NCBI RefSeq assembly: GCF_000063445.1
Contig: NC_009464.1
Coordinates: forward strand, 2,294,001 to 2,358,000
DNA length: 64,000 nucleotides
Source of the DNA: Methanocella arvoryzae MRE50
GTDB taxonomy: Archaea > Halobacteriota > Methanocellia > Methanocellales > Methanocellaceae
Direction of reading: 5' to 3'
Position numbers and translations under genes: made by a program. Shown piece after piece: positions 33,677-43,088 of this stretch. Position 1 is the stretch's first letter. The number at the start of each line of letters is the position of its first letter. The notes under the pieces are model-generated. The model ran no database searches. It was given only the letters and a program-made list of their open reading frames with translations, and was not told the origin of the DNA.

Positions 33677-35278
33677 TTATTCTCCGGCCGGCCAGGCCGG
33701 AAGCGTGCCGTTATAGACGTAAATCCAGCCGCCTTCGAACTCGTGTATCTCTTCGGGCGGATGGTTTTCGTTGACCTTCTTAGCCCAGGCATCCAGGTCG
33801 CTGTCAGCTAAAGCGATGACTACCGGCCGGGTGTCGGTGCCGTCAGGCCATATGTTCGCCCAGCGGGGCGCGGAGTTCATCATCTGGAACCTGAGCTTGT
33901 CATCCTCTACGTTAACCGGCTCGATCATGATTTTACCGCCCGAAAGGTAGGTGTAGACATTTGCCGTCCAGTAGTCGGCATAGGCGTGAGTGATGTTTTC
34001 GCTCTCCAGTAATGTAACGAACGCCTGCTGGTTCCTGATGAAGTCGGGGTCAGTATCCTCAAAGATCACACTACCATTCGGCCAGGCGCCTGCCAGGACG
34101 ATGATGGTGACCGCCACCAGCGGCAGGTAGCCTACATCCCGCCGCATCGTCCAGGTAGCAGCTACTATGAGGGCCATGATGCTGATCGGGGTGAGATACC
34201 TGGCCGGATCGCCTGCAATGTCCATCGACATGAACCCGATGATCATGAACAGCCCTCCAAGTACTAACACCGCATGCAGGAAACGGTCCCTCCTGTCCAG
34301 GATCGTAGCCACAACGAGGAACAGGAGGATGATGGCGATAAATATTCCCCCTGCATTGTTGATCAGGCCCGCGAAGTAATAGTACAGCATTTCAGTGTGC
34401 TGGAACAGGTTTCCCGGCGATCCCAGATCTGCGCCGGACGCTGCCAGAATCGGGCCTCCCGGCCATAGCTGGCCTATTCGCGACTTGACTACGTAAATGA
34501 TTAACGCAGGCACTGCGGAGGCCAGCAGGAGGACTGGACTGTCTTCCTTTTCGCCGTCGCCCTTTTCCGTTTCTTTCGCCATTCTCTGCTTCAGGATGCG
34601 GTATGCTGCATAGGCCATGAGAGGCGCCGTAAACAGCGGAAGCATCAGGGTGTCCGAGAATACGCCCAGGAACTGCAGTACCCCTATAATCAGCACTCTC
34701 GACCTGAAGCTCAGCCGTAAGGGAGGTCTGTCCGAATAATAGACGAGGAGGGAGAGCAGGATAAAGAGGATAGTGCCGTTGTGGTAGAGCGGATAGAGGA
34801 CGTAAATGAGTCCCATGAACGGCATGTTGGCGATCATCGCCGCTGCTGCCGCGGCCTCCACCCGTCCGGCGAGGCGCCACACCAGCGCCGCGCCCGAGAG
34901 CACGATCATGACGAATATTCCATAGCCGGTCAGCGCCAGCGCAACATGGCTATAGCCTGTGAGCGGCTGGATCACCATATGAATGATATAGTCCGTGAAA
35001 ATGTACGGGTTGTTAGCCGGCAGCACGTACTCGAAGTTGCCCTGCATGACCTCCATCGGGAACAGGCCGGCATTGGCCATGTCGCTTGTCAACGGGTACA
35101 TGAGCGCCAGCGAGAAGTCAAAGTACAGGCCTGCCAGCGTGGCAGCGACCAGCAACAGCACCAGTATCTTTTCTGCGCCCGGGCTCAGCCTGAGCCGGTT
35201 TCTCGACTGCACGTCAGCATCGGGCTTCGATCCGACCTTTCTTTTTCCTTCAGTACGTAACCGCCTCGTCTGGGACAT
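33677..35278 (-). CDS. Large polytopic membrane protein, possibly GT-C-type
   Basis: 533 residues with roughly ten or eleven helices and a soluble C-terminal domain of about 110 residues. A first extracytoplasmic loop with YPLTSDMANAGLFPMEV is positioned like the acidic loop of GT-C glycosyltransferases; this is a weak hint only. The N-terminus is basic (RRLRTEGKRK). Family not recognised. Confidence 0.5.
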   Translation of the reverse strand: MSQTRRLRTEGKRKVGSKPDADVQSRNRLRLSPGAEKILVLLLVAATLAGLYFDFSLALMYPLTSDMANAGLFPMEVMQGNFEYVLPANNPYIFTDYIIHMVIQPLTGYSHVALALTGYGIFVMIVLSGAALVWRLAGRVEAAAAAAMIANMPFMGLIYVLYPLYHNGTILFILLSLLVYYSDRPPLRLSFRSRVLIIGVLQFLGVFSDTLMLPLFTAPLMAYAAYRILKQRMAKETEKGDGEKEDSPVLLLASAVPALIIYVVKSRIGQLWPGGPILAASGADLGSPGNLFQHTEMLYYYFAGLINNAGGIFIAIILLFLVVATILDRRDRFLHAVLVLGGLFMIIGFMSMDIAGDPARYLTPISIMALIVAATWTMRRDVGYLPLVAVTIIVLAGAWPNGSVIFEDTDPDFIRNQQAFVTLLESENITHAYADYWTANVYTYLSGGKIMIEPVNVEDDKLRFQMMNSAPRWANIWPDGTDTRPVVIALADSDLDAWAKKVNENHPPEEIHEFEGGWIYVYNGTLPAWPAGE

Positions 35279-35323
35279 CAGAGCAGATTCGATACGCTAA
35301 CCTATAAATTTTTTTATGGCCCC

Positions 35324-36049
35324 TTATCCAAGCGCCTGCTTCAGGTACGCTTTCCCTTCGTCCGAAGTGAAGAGCGACGGATCCCAGTCTTCTACGACTT
35401 CCCGGCGCTCGACGCTGACTTTCTCGCCTTTGAGTGGATTGTAGCCTTCCCTTGTAGTCTTCTTGCGGTAGATGAACACGCCCTTGCGCTGCCAGCCCGG
35501 GGTCTCGTTCAGGTTGACTCCCCGCTGCCACATTAGCTCGTGAATGTCCTCGAACTTCATGCCCTTCATCTTCGCGGCCGCTTCCTTTTCACCCATGCCT
35601 TCGGAGACGAGGGTGTAAAAGCCGTAGGACTGCATGTGGTTGCGCCAGGTCTCGGCCTGCCTGCCGGCCAGATATTCGGGGATTTCCTCAGGGTGTACAG
35701 GTATCACCCGGGAGTCGAAGGCCAGCGGGGTTTCGACCTTTAGCGCAATGGTCAGGGCGCTGGCCATGTACGAGGGGATGACAGAGTCCAGCTTTTCGAG
35801 CCGGCCGTCGAAGGGCAGCTTTTTAAAAAGGAGGCTGACCTCGTCCGAGAACGTGAAAGCCCATTCCGGCGCCAGGCTGCTTTGCTCCACCAGCATGCGG
35901 GCGGCGGCCACCATGCCCTGCTGAAACCTGAGATCGTAGGGCTTAGCAAACCCGAGCCTGCTCAGGGACTCTTTGAAATTCCTCCCGTCCAGGCGGACGA
36001 TGACCGGGGGTGCCGCCCGGATGGCGCTGAATATCTCCTTTCGCTTCAT
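35324..36049 (-). CDS. thg1: tRNA(His) guanylyltransferase-like 3'-5' polymerase
   Basis: 241 residues. The catalytic signature VRLDGRNFK (about 18-26) and the second metal motif FTFSDEVSLLF (about 65-75) identify the Thg1/TLP family, which adds nucleotides in the 3'-5' direction to tRNA(His) or to damaged tRNA 5' ends. NHMQSYGFYTL near 138 fits the family. No in-frame TAG was seen, unlike the Methanosarcina genes reported to carry pyrrolysine. Confidence 0.87.
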   Translation of the reverse strand: MKRKEIFSAIRAAPPVIVRLDGRNFKESLSRLGFAKPYDLRFQQGMVAAARMLVEQSSLAPEWAFTFSDEVSLLFKKLPFDGRLEKLDSVIPSYMASALTIALKVETPLAFDSRVIPVHPEEIPEYLAGRQAETWRNHMQSYGFYTLVSEGMGEKEAAAKMKGMKFEDIHELMWQRGVNLNETPGWQRKGVFIYRKKTTREGYNPLKGEKVSVERREVVEDWDPSLFTSDEGKAYLKQALG

Positions 36050-36114
36050 CGGCTTCTCAAAGCTTATTTATGGGTAACGCATATTACTAATTTTCCGACT
36101 GGGAGGCCGGTCGC

Positions 36115-37326
36115 ATGAAGTTACCGCAGTTTGACAGGCGCGTCTGGGTGCTGTTCGCGGGAATGGCGCTGAACCAGTTTGGCATGTCCATAGTCATGCC
36201 TTTCATCGCCATTTACCTGTTCGTGTACCAGGGGGAGTCTCCTGCTCTCGTCGGCTTCGCGATGTTCTTCTCCGCCTTCGCAGGCGCGATCTTCCAGTTC
36301 GTCGGAGGCGAGGCGTGCGACCGGCTGGGCCGGAGGACCGTGCTGATCATCGGCCTGATTCTGCTCATCGGGAGCTTCCTGATGCTCGGCTGGGCGGTGA
36401 GCGTCCAGGCTCCTTACATCTATTACCTGGTGCTGCTATCCCTGACCCGGGTCGCCACCGGGCTGTTCCGCCCCATCCCCAACGTGATCGCTGCAGACAT
36501 CGTTCCGGCTGAGAAGCGCACCGAAGCGTTCGCGCTGCTCCGGGTGGCGCACAACCTCGGCTTCGCCACCGGGCCGATCATAGGCGGGCTGATGGCGATC
36601 GTATCGTACTCCAGCATGTTCTACCTGACCGCGGTCACAAGCACGCTGTACCTTGCCCTGGTGCTCGCCTTCATCGGGGATACCCGGAGGTGCCGGCCTG
36701 AAAAGGCCAGGGCCAGGGGTGGCATGGGCACGATTCTGGCAGACAGGACCTTCATGGTGTTTTCCCTGCTGTCCTTCCTGGTCTTCGTCGTCTACTCCCA
36801 GATGTACACGCCGCTGTCCATGTACTCGAAGGGCTATGCCGGCCTGAGCGAGCCGGAGATCGGTGTGCTGCTGGCGATCAACGGCATCATGGTAGTAACC
36901 CTGCAATACTTCGTGACAAGGGTAGCGGACAGGTTCCGGATGACGTTCTCCATGACCGTCGGCATCCTCTTCTACGCCGCAGGGTTCGCGCTGGTCTCGG
37001 TGTCCCAGGGCTTCGCCATGCTGGCGATTTGCCTCTTCCTGATCACTATTGGAGAGCTCTGGTTCATACCCGCCCAGATCACGCTGGCAACCAACCTGTC
37101 CACCAGCGAAACAAGAGGCAGGTACCTGGGCTTCTCCGGCCTCACGACCAACATGGGCTCGGCAGTAGGCCCACTTATCGGCGGCATGCTCCTGAGCGTC
37201 TTCGCCGGCAGCCCGTGGGCCATGTGGCTCGTCGTGGCGACGGCAGGACTACTGTGCGCGGCAGGATTCCTGTACCTGAAGAAGATAGTGCCGCCCGAGA
37301 AAAATACTGTGGCGCTGCCGGAGTAG
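36115..37326 (+). CDS. MFS transporter
   Basis: 403 residues, twelve predicted helices. The loop 2-3 signature reads GGEACDRLGRRTVL, a standard major facilitator motif; a weaker copy lies in the second half. Probably an exporter of the drug/sugar-phosphate type; substrate unknown. GGGAGG precedes the ATG. Followed by a copy of the GGAGG-rich repeat. Confidence 0.82.
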   Translation: MKLPQFDRRVWVLFAGMALNQFGMSIVMPFIAIYLFVYQGESPALVGFAMFFSAFAGAIFQFVGGEACDRLGRRTVLIIGLILLIGSFLMLGWAVSVQAPYIYYLVLLSLTRVATGLFRPIPNVIAADIVPAEKRTEAFALLRVAHNLGFATGPIIGGLMAIVSYSSMFYLTAVTSTLYLALVLAFIGDTRRCRPEKARARGGMGTILADRTFMVFSLLSFLVFVVYSQMYTPLSMYSKGYAGLSEPEIGVLLAINGIMVVTLQYFVTRVADRFRMTFSMTVGILFYAAGFALVSVSQGFAMLAICLFLITIGELWFIPAQITLATNLSTSETRGRYLGFSGLTTNMGSAVGPLIGGMLLSVFAGSPWAMWLVVATAGLLCAAGFLYLKKIVPPEKNTVALPE

Positions 37327-37355
37327 GGTTATACCAGAACCCCGAATGGAAAAAT

Positions 37356-37514
37356 CCTCTGAAGTCGGGGAGTTCCCGGGAGGTGGGGAAGGATTTTCAG
37401 GCTGGGAGGTCTGGGAGGGTGGGGAGGTTAGAGAGGAGGTTCTGGAGTGTGGAAAGGTCTGAGAGGATATTTATTAACTTAATTCTCAACGACCTCCAAG
37501 TATCTCCTGGACCT
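37356..37514. repeat. GGAGG-rich dispersed repeat, copy 3
   Basis: Third copy of the element seen near 27.2 and 28.4 kb: GGGGAGTTCCCGGGAGG, GCTGGGAGG, GAGAGGAGGTT, GTGTGGAAAGGT, GAGAGGAT, an AT-rich centre and a CCTCC half ending GTATCTCC. It lies just after the MFS gene. Confidence 0.75.
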
Positions 37515-37618
37515 TATGGCCGAAAGATCACCTAATTGCCAGGGTGATCGATATATACGGTGTTAATTCGGTTAGAATGGTTATACTGACTAAAAGAAAG
37601 GAAAAAAAATAGCTGGAT

Positions 37619-37918
37619 TTACAGGCCCAGGCCGTCTGCGTCGCTCGCCATTGAGGCTGCGCTCTTTCTGGCCGGGTGTCTGATGATGACGATGTCAGCG
37701 GCCGCCGTAACCCACCTGTACGGGATCTTGGCCTTGCTGCTCTCGGCAACGTTGAACCCGGTGTCCTCGTTGATGATGTCTCTGTTGTAATTCTCGACTA
37801 CCAGGGTATGGATCCTCCTCTCGGAAGCGTCGATCTCCACATCGTACACCTTTCCGATGTAATACCCTTTGTCCGTGTAAACTGTTAAATCGAACAATGA
37901 CGCTACGTCAGTAACCAT
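37619..37918 (-). CDS. PRC-barrel domain protein
   Basis: 99 residues. The PRC-barrel beta fold is visible in LFDLTVYTDKGYYIGKVYDVEID and IPYRWVTAAADIVII. Small archaeal PRC-barrel proteins are linked to RNA processing and to cell division (CdpB type); which applies here is unknown. A TATA-like element lies around 37953-37961, shared with the divergent protease gene. Confidence 0.78.
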   Translation of the reverse strand: MVTDVASLFDLTVYTDKGYYIGKVYDVEIDASERRIHTLVVENYNRDIINEDTGFNVAESSKAKIPYRWVTAAADIVIIRHPARKSAASMASDADGLGL

Positions 37919-37949
37919 CAGGAATCCTCTCCCCTAACTATTGTGCTAT

Positions 37950-37965
37950 ACTGATATATACTTTG
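37950..37965 (+). promoter_or_regulatory. TATA box of the S2P protease gene
   Basis: GATATATAC at 37953-37961 is centred about 27 bases before the ATG at 37984, implying a leaderless transcript. Confidence 0.5.
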
Positions 37966-37983
37966 CTTGATAAATTTCAAAGC

Positions 37984-39084
37984 ATGAAAAGTTCGCTGAA
38001 AATCGGCAGCGTGCTGGGAATACCCATCCGCCTGCACATCACTTTCCTGCTCATTCTGCCGCTGATCGCCTTTTCGTTCGCCGCAGGGCCGTCCCCCTTC
38101 GGCTTTTCGGCAATCTCAGACCCGATCATGCGCTACGCGCTGGGCACGATTGCGGGCATACTGCTCTTCGCCTGCGTGCTCGTCCACGAGGTCGCCCACT
38201 CCTATGTGGCTATCAGGAACCGGATAAAAATCAGCGACATCACCCTGTACCTCTTCGGCGGCGTCTCCTCCATGGAAGAGGTCCCCCGGAACCCGGGGGT
38301 AGAGGCGCGGATAGCCGTCGTCGGGCCGCTCACCAGCATCGCGATCGGGATCGCCTGCGGAGCTTTACTGCTGGTCACCGGAATTCCGACCACCACTCCG
38401 CTGGGCATCATGATCTTTCTGATGACCTACCTGAACATCCTGCTGGGCATCTTCAACATCCTCCCCGCCTTCCCGATGGACGGGGGCCGGGTGCTACGGG
38501 CTTTGCTGGCCATGCGCATGCCCTACATCGCGGCGACCAGGTGGGCGGTCTTCACCGGCAAGATGTTCGCCTACCTGCTGGGCATCGTGGGCCTGTTCAT
38601 GGGACTCTCGGGGATCTGGTTCATCATCATAGCGTTCTTCATCTACGTGGCGGCGGGTGAGGAAGAGCGCTCGACCATCACCTCCGTCATGCTGGACGGG
38701 GTGAAGGTCCGGGACATCATGACGAAGGCCGTCGATACTATCGACTCCGGGGCCAGCCTCTCCTCGTGCCTGCAGACGATGTTCCAGAAGAAGCACCTGG
38801 GCTACCCGGTCCTAGAGAACGGGCGGCTGGCCGGCATCGTGACGCTCAGCGATGTCTCGAAGGTGCCCGAAACGGCACGCGACAGCACTTTTGTCCGGGA
38901 TGTCATGACCAGAAACGTTATAACGCTGAAACCCGATGATGACGCAGCGGATGCACTTCAGAAAATTTCGCAGCGCCGGGTGGGCCGCGTCGTGGTCATG
39001 GAAGGCGATCGGCTGGCCGGCATCATCTCCCGTACCGACATCGTCCGGGCGATCGAGCTACAAGGCGCGTTGAGCAAGCAGTAA
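37984..39084 (+). CDS. Site-2 protease family zinc metalloprotease with two CBS domains
   Basis: 366 residues. Intramembrane M50 protease: HEVAH at 68-72 supplies zinc ligands and the catalytic Glu, and NILPAFPMDGGRVLRA supplies the third ligand. About six helices are followed by two CBS domains (about 235-360) that may sense adenosyl ligands. Family members cleave membrane-tethered factors. The ATG at 37984 fits the TATA position; the TTG at 37963 does not. Confidence 0.87.
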   Translation: MKSSLKIGSVLGIPIRLHITFLLILPLIAFSFAAGPSPFGFSAISDPIMRYALGTIAGILLFACVLVHEVAHSYVAIRNRIKISDITLYLFGGVSSMEEVPRNPGVEARIAVVGPLTSIAIGIACGALLLVTGIPTTTPLGIMIFLMTYLNILLGIFNILPAFPMDGGRVLRALLAMRMPYIAATRWAVFTGKMFAYLLGIVGLFMGLSGIWFIIIAFFIYVAAGEEERSTITSVMLDGVKVRDIMTKAVDTIDSGASLSSCLQTMFQKKHLGYPVLENGRLAGIVTLSDVSKVPETARDSTFVRDVMTRNVITLKPDDDAADALQKISQRRVGRVVVMEGDRLAGIISRTDIVRAIELQGALSKQ

Positions 39085-39098
39085 AACGTAGGTAGGTA

Positions 39099-40460
39099 GT
39101 GAGAACATTGACTGACGATAACAAGCAGCAGCCTGCAGGCAACCTTTCCACAGATGCTAAGGCATCTCTGAGCTTTACGGTTCCTCTGGGGCAGCCTGTC
39201 TCGCCCAACCCCCGGGACAACATTTTCCTGGTGGGCACGGCCCACGTGTCGGAGAAGAGCATCCGGGAAGTAGAGGAAGCCATAGAGCACTACGCCCCCG
39301 ACGTGGTGGCCGTGGAGCTGGACGACCGGCGCTTTAAGGCGCTGCAGCAGCCGGAAGACGAGAAGAAGAACATCGAGATCAAAGAGCTGCTTAAGGGCAA
39401 CAACCTGATGATCTTTCTGCTCCAGTACATGCTGGCCTACGTCCAGCGGAAAGTCGGCTCCGACGTCGGCGTCAAGCCGGGCGCGGAAATGATGGCGGCA
39501 GTGGCGGCCGCGCAGAAGAAAGGCATACCCGTGGCGCGCATCGACCGGGACATCGGGGTCACCCTCGCGAGGTTCTGGGCCAAGATGACGCTGAGGGAAA
39601 AGTTCCGCATGTTCTACTCCCTGGTGCTGGCGATGCTCGGCTACGGCACCGACAAGATCGACCTGGAAGAGATCACCAAAGAGGACGTGGTCTCCGACCT
39701 GCTTGAAGAGCTAAGAGATTTCACTCCCACCGCAGCCGTCGTGCTGGTCGACGAGAGAGACGCCTATCTCGCCCACAACCTGATCGAGATCGGCAAGACC
39801 AAAAGAGTCCTGGGTGTGGTCGGCGCAGGCCACCGTGAGGGCATCCGTAAATACATCGAGCACCCCGAGAAAGTGCCCCCCATTCACACGCTGGTGGAGA
39901 TTCCGAAGAAGCGGAAATTTCCCCTAGTCAAGATCATAAGTGCCCTGATAGTCTTATCCGTCGTGGCAGTCCTCGGGCTGCTGCTCCTGTCCGGCAAATC
40001 CCTGATAGAGGTCGGCCAGGCGATGATCGTGCTCTTCATCGTCCAGGGCGTCCTCTCGGCCTTATTCGTCGCCATCGTAGGCGGACACTGGAAATCGATA
40101 GCGACGGCCTTCGGCCTCGCCTGGTGCGGGTTCCTCAACCCTCTCCTGGCCATCGGCTGGCTCGCCGGCGTGGTAGAGGCGACCCAGCGCCCCCCGACCA
40201 TGAACGATCTGAACACCATCCTGGGTAACGAAGAGGACAGCTTCGTCAAGACCTTCCAGAACATGTTCCGCAACAGGCTCTTCAAGGCCATCCTCGTCGC
40301 GGCCATGGCCAACATCGGCAGCACCCTCGGCACCTTCGTCGGCATCTTCGTACTGGCCTACTTCTTCGGGCTCAACGACCCCGTGGGATTATTGCAAAGC
40401 GGGCTCAGCAACGGGTACAATACTGTAATGATGTGGATCGGTAGCGTACTTCCAAAATAA
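39099..40460 (+). CDS. TraB/PrgY-family membrane protein
   Basis: 453 residues. The TraB domain (about 40-260) has FLVGTAHVSEKSIREVEEAI and the second GAGH motif (VLGVVGAGHREGI). Four or five C-terminal helices follow. Related proteins degrade or sequester peptides (PrgY); activity in archaea is unproven. GTG start, 15 bp after the protease gene, so the two may be co-transcribed. Confidence 0.82.
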   Translation: MRTLTDDNKQQPAGNLSTDAKASLSFTVPLGQPVSPNPRDNIFLVGTAHVSEKSIREVEEAIEHYAPDVVAVELDDRRFKALQQPEDEKKNIEIKELLKGNNLMIFLLQYMLAYVQRKVGSDVGVKPGAEMMAAVAAAQKKGIPVARIDRDIGVTLARFWAKMTLREKFRMFYSLVLAMLGYGTDKIDLEEITKEDVVSDLLEELRDFTPTAAVVLVDERDAYLAHNLIEIGKTKRVLGVVGAGHREGIRKYIEHPEKVPPIHTLVEIPKKRKFPLVKIISALIVLSVVAVLGLLLLSGKSLIEVGQAMIVLFIVQGVLSALFVAIVGGHWKSIATAFGLAWCGFLNPLLAIGWLAGVVEATQRPPTMNDLNTILGNEEDSFVKTFQNMFRNRLFKAILVAAMANIGSTLGTFVGIFVLAYFFGLNDPVGLLQSGLSNGYNTVMMWIGSVLPK

Positions 40461-40469
40461 GCTGACTGA

Positions 40470-40498
40470 TGCCTGATCACGACATTATTGATCAGGCA
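40470..40498. terminator. Bidirectional terminator between traB-like and XRE genes
   Basis: Perfect 10-bp stem TGCCTGATCA / TGATCAGGCA with a nine-base loop, between two convergent genes. Confidence 0.55.
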
Positions 40499-40510
40499 GT
40501 TGCTTCCTTT

Positions 40511-41056
40511 TTATCTCGGCGGCAGCGCTTGCTGTGATCTTATCTTTCTCGACGCAGTTTCTATCGCTACCGTCACACTGTTCGTCGGCATTATGGTCGC
40601 AACAGGCACCCGTACAATCTTCTCGATCGTATAACTTACAATAGGCGCACAGACCAGCGCCTGGGCTCCGTCCCTTTCCGCTCTTATCGCTGCTACTATC
40701 GCGTCTTCCATAGTCGCTGCCGCGTACTCCCGGACGACAACCCGCCGCTCATCCACGAACATCTCCCGCTCGTGAATCCTGTCGAGCACTGGCCTGGCGG
40801 CGATGACGGCGATGAACTTTTCCCGGCTCAGGCCCTCGATTTCCCTGACCGAGTTGACCACATCCCGGAGGGTGTTCAGGTTGGGATCCCTGTCCCCGCT
40901 CATGATCTTATATAAGGTGCTGGGCGATATTCTGGAGCGCTCCCCGAACTCGGCGATGCTCAGGCCTAAATCCTTGCGGATCACCTTGTCGAGTACCCTG
41001 CGGAATTCCTCGTCGGACTGGAAGGCTGCGACTGCGATGTCGTCTGCAAGTGTCAT
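40511..41056 (-). CDS. XRE-family regulator with C-terminal sensor-like domain
   Basis: 181 residues. A helix-turn-helix (about 30-75) reads LSIAEFGERSRISPSTLYKIMSGDRDP. The C-terminal part (about 100-175) with ATMEDAIVAAIRAERDGAQALV and a following VPVATIMPT segment recalls the PrpR N-terminal ligand-binding fold. It is divergent from the ABC uptake operon, whose control region it probably shares; regulation of that operon is inferred. Confidence 0.75.
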   Translation of the reverse strand: MTLADDIAVAAFQSDEEFRRVLDKVIRKDLGLSIAEFGERSRISPSTLYKIMSGDRDPNLNTLRDVVNSVREIEGLSREKFIAVIAARPVLDRIHEREMFVDERRVVVREYAAATMEDAIVAAIRAERDGAQALVCAPIVSYTIEKIVRVPVATIMPTNSVTVAIETASRKIRSQQALPPR

Positions 41057-41131
41057 AAATCTGTACCCTAATGTATAATTTACCTCGGATTACTTGTACT
41101 TTTGGGTTAACGGCCGGCTGAAAAAGGAAAA

Positions 41132-41139
41132 AATTTATA
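41132..41139 (+). promoter_or_regulatory. TATA box of the ABC uptake operon
   Basis: AATTTATA after an A-rich run, about 50 bases before the start of the binding-protein gene; transcription would begin near 41162. Confidence 0.4.
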
Positions 41140-41185
41140 GTAATACACGATAGTGTAGCCAGTAATCACAAGCGGATGGCTTATT

Positions 41186-42244
41186 ATGGCTCTCGACGAA
41201 CTATTCGACAAGGTACAGGAAGAGAAGACCTCCCGGAGAAACGTGCTCAAGATGGGTATCGGCGCCGGTATCGCCGTAATCGGCGGCGCCTCGCTGGCCG
41301 GGTGCACCACCCCGACCCCGACAGGTACCCCCGGGGTGAAAGACCTAGTGAAGATCGGCTGGATGCCCACCGACCACCACGCCCCGGCATTCATCGCCAG
41401 CACGAAGAAGTTCTTCGAGAACCGTAACATCAACGTAGAGTTCGTCAAGTTCACCGCAGGCCCCCAGATTATGCAGCAGGTTGTAGCGGGCAACATCGAC
41501 ATCGGCATGGCCGGAGTGCCCCCGGTCCTGGCGGCGCTGGACAAAGACTCGACCGTCAAGATCGTGGGCGCAGTACACAATAACGGCAGCGCGCTGTTCT
41601 TCCGGAAAGGCCTGGGCATCAAATCCGTGGCTGACCTGAAGGGCATGGAGATCGCAGTGCCCAGCGTGGGCTCGATCCAGGATATCATGCTCCGTGAGCA
41701 GCTGCAGAAGGCCGGCCTCGACTATACTAAGGATGTCTCCATCAAGGCCCCAATGCCCGGCGGTGACATGATCAAGTCCCTCGAAACCGAAGGCGGCATC
41801 TCCGCGGCCATCATGTGGGAGCCGTTCGCCACCATGGCCGTGCAGCAGGGGGCAGCTGAAGTCCTGCTCTGGTCGGAGGACATGATGCCCGGCCACCCGT
41901 GCGACACTATAACCACGACCACCGGGTTCATCGAGAACTATCCCGAATCGCTCAAGGCGTTCCTGCAGGCCCACCAGGACGGCGTGGACTTCATCAAGTC
42001 CAACTTCGACGAGGCCGCGGAGATCGTCGGCGGCAGCGAGTGGCTCAACTCCGGCAAGGAGGTCGAGCTGGAAGCGCTGAAGCACATGACCTTCATGACA
42101 AAGCCGGACGAGACCTTCCTCGCAGGCACAGAGACCTTCGCCCGCAAGATGAAGGACCTCGGCATTTTGAAGAACGACCACACCCGGGCCGACATCTTCG
42201 ACCTGAACGCCGTCAACAGCCTCGGCGGCGGCACCCGGGCTTAA
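41186..42244 (+). CDS. ABC transporter substrate-binding lipoprotein, NitT/TauT type
   Basis: 352 residues. The N-terminus has both a twin-arginine motif (SRRNVLK, residues 16-22) and a lipobox ending LAGC with Cys40, so it is probably exported folded and lipid-anchored. The mature part is of the SsuA/TauA/NMT1 class (IGWMPTDHHAPAF, GNIDIGMAGVPPVLAAL). Substrate unclear: sulfonate, nitrate, bicarbonate-like or thiamine-precursor compounds are all possible. Confidence 0.87.
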   Translation: MALDELFDKVQEEKTSRRNVLKMGIGAGIAVIGGASLAGCTTPTPTGTPGVKDLVKIGWMPTDHHAPAFIASTKKFFENRNINVEFVKFTAGPQIMQQVVAGNIDIGMAGVPPVLAALDKDSTVKIVGAVHNNGSALFFRKGLGIKSVADLKGMEIAVPSVGSIQDIMLREQLQKAGLDYTKDVSIKAPMPGGDMIKSLETEGGISAAIMWEPFATMAVQQGAAEVLLWSEDMMPGHPCDTITTTTGFIENYPESLKAFLQAHQDGVDFIKSNFDEAAEIVGGSEWLNSGKEVELEALKHMTFMTKPDETFLAGTETFARKMKDLGILKNDHTRADIFDLNAVNSLGGGTRA

Positions 42245-42248
42245 TCCT

Positions 42249-42285
42249 GACAGGGCAGATGCCCTGTCCAACAAATTTATTTTTG
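42249..42285 (+). terminator. Attenuator-type hairpin after the binding-protein gene
   Basis: Perfect stem GACAGGGC-AGAT-GCCCTGTC (42249-42268), then a T-rich run. It may lower permease and ATPase expression relative to the binding protein. Confidence 0.55.
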
Positions 42286-42307
42286 AGTAGCGTCCATTAA
42301 GGTTCAC

Positions 42308-43081
42308 ATGTCCCGCGTCAGCAAAATTTTAATGCAGCTTTCGGGAATACTGATCCTGATCGTAGTCTGGCAGGTCGCCACCGGCGTCCTCGGGCTGGTC
42401 AAGCCTGTGATTCTTCCCCCGCCCTCCGACGTGTTGCTCACCACGATAGACATGGTCATGGACGGCGAGCTCTTCATGCACGCGGGCTACAGCCTTCTCC
42501 GTGTCATTCTCGGCTTCCTCGCAGCGGTCGTCGTCGCAGTGCCCCTCGGCATCGCCATGGGCTGGGTGAGGGAGATCTCCTACGTCGTCGACCCGGTCAT
42601 CGAGGTCCTCCGGCCCATTCCGCCCATCGCTTGGATCGGCCTGGCCCTTCTCTGGTTCAACATCGGCCTGACATCGGCTGTTTTCCTCGTCTTCATCGGC
42701 GCCGTGTTCCCGATTCTCCTGAATACTGTGTCTGGCGTGCGCAACGTGGACCGGAAGCTCATCGAGGTCGCCTACACCTTCGGCGCCACCGACTTCGAGA
42801 TCCTGCGGAAAGTCGTCATGCCGGCGGCGTTGCCTACCATTTATACGGGCATGCGGGTGGGCATGGGCATAGGCTGGATGTGCGTGGTGGCAGCAGAGAT
42901 GGTCGCGGTGAAGTTCGGGCTGGGCAACCTGATCCTCGAAGCCTCCAACTTCCTGCAGACCGACAAAGTCCTCGTAGGCATGATCATGATCGGCATCCTC
43001 GGGCTGCTCATCAACGTGGCCTTCCAGATTGTTGGGGACCGGATCTTCGCGTGGCAGAAAGGCATAGGGAAGGGAGAGTGA
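42308..43081 (+). CDS. ABC transporter permease, NitT/TauT type
   Basis: 257 residues, six helices. The EAA-like cytoplasmic loop reads EVAYTFGATDFEILRKVVMPAALPTI, contacting the ATPase. Follows the binding-protein gene in the order usual for SsuA-C-B or TauABC systems. Confidence 0.88.
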   Translation: MSRVSKILMQLSGILILIVVWQVATGVLGLVKPVILPPPSDVLLTTIDMVMDGELFMHAGYSLLRVILGFLAAVVVAVPLGIAMGWVREISYVVDPVIEVLRPIPPIAWIGLALLWFNIGLTSAVFLVFIGAVFPILLNTVSGVRNVDRKLIEVAYTFGATDFEILRKVVMPAALPTIYTGMRVGMGIGWMCVVAAEMVAVKFGLGNLILEASNFLQTDKVLVGMIMIGILGLLINVAFQIVGDRIFAWQKGIGKGE

Positions 43082-43088
43082 GTAAGCG

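Noticed and set aside
35324-36049. Pyrrolysine-type in-frame TAG in the Thg1 gene, as reported in Methanosarcina
   Set aside because: The frame is continuous without any internal TAG.
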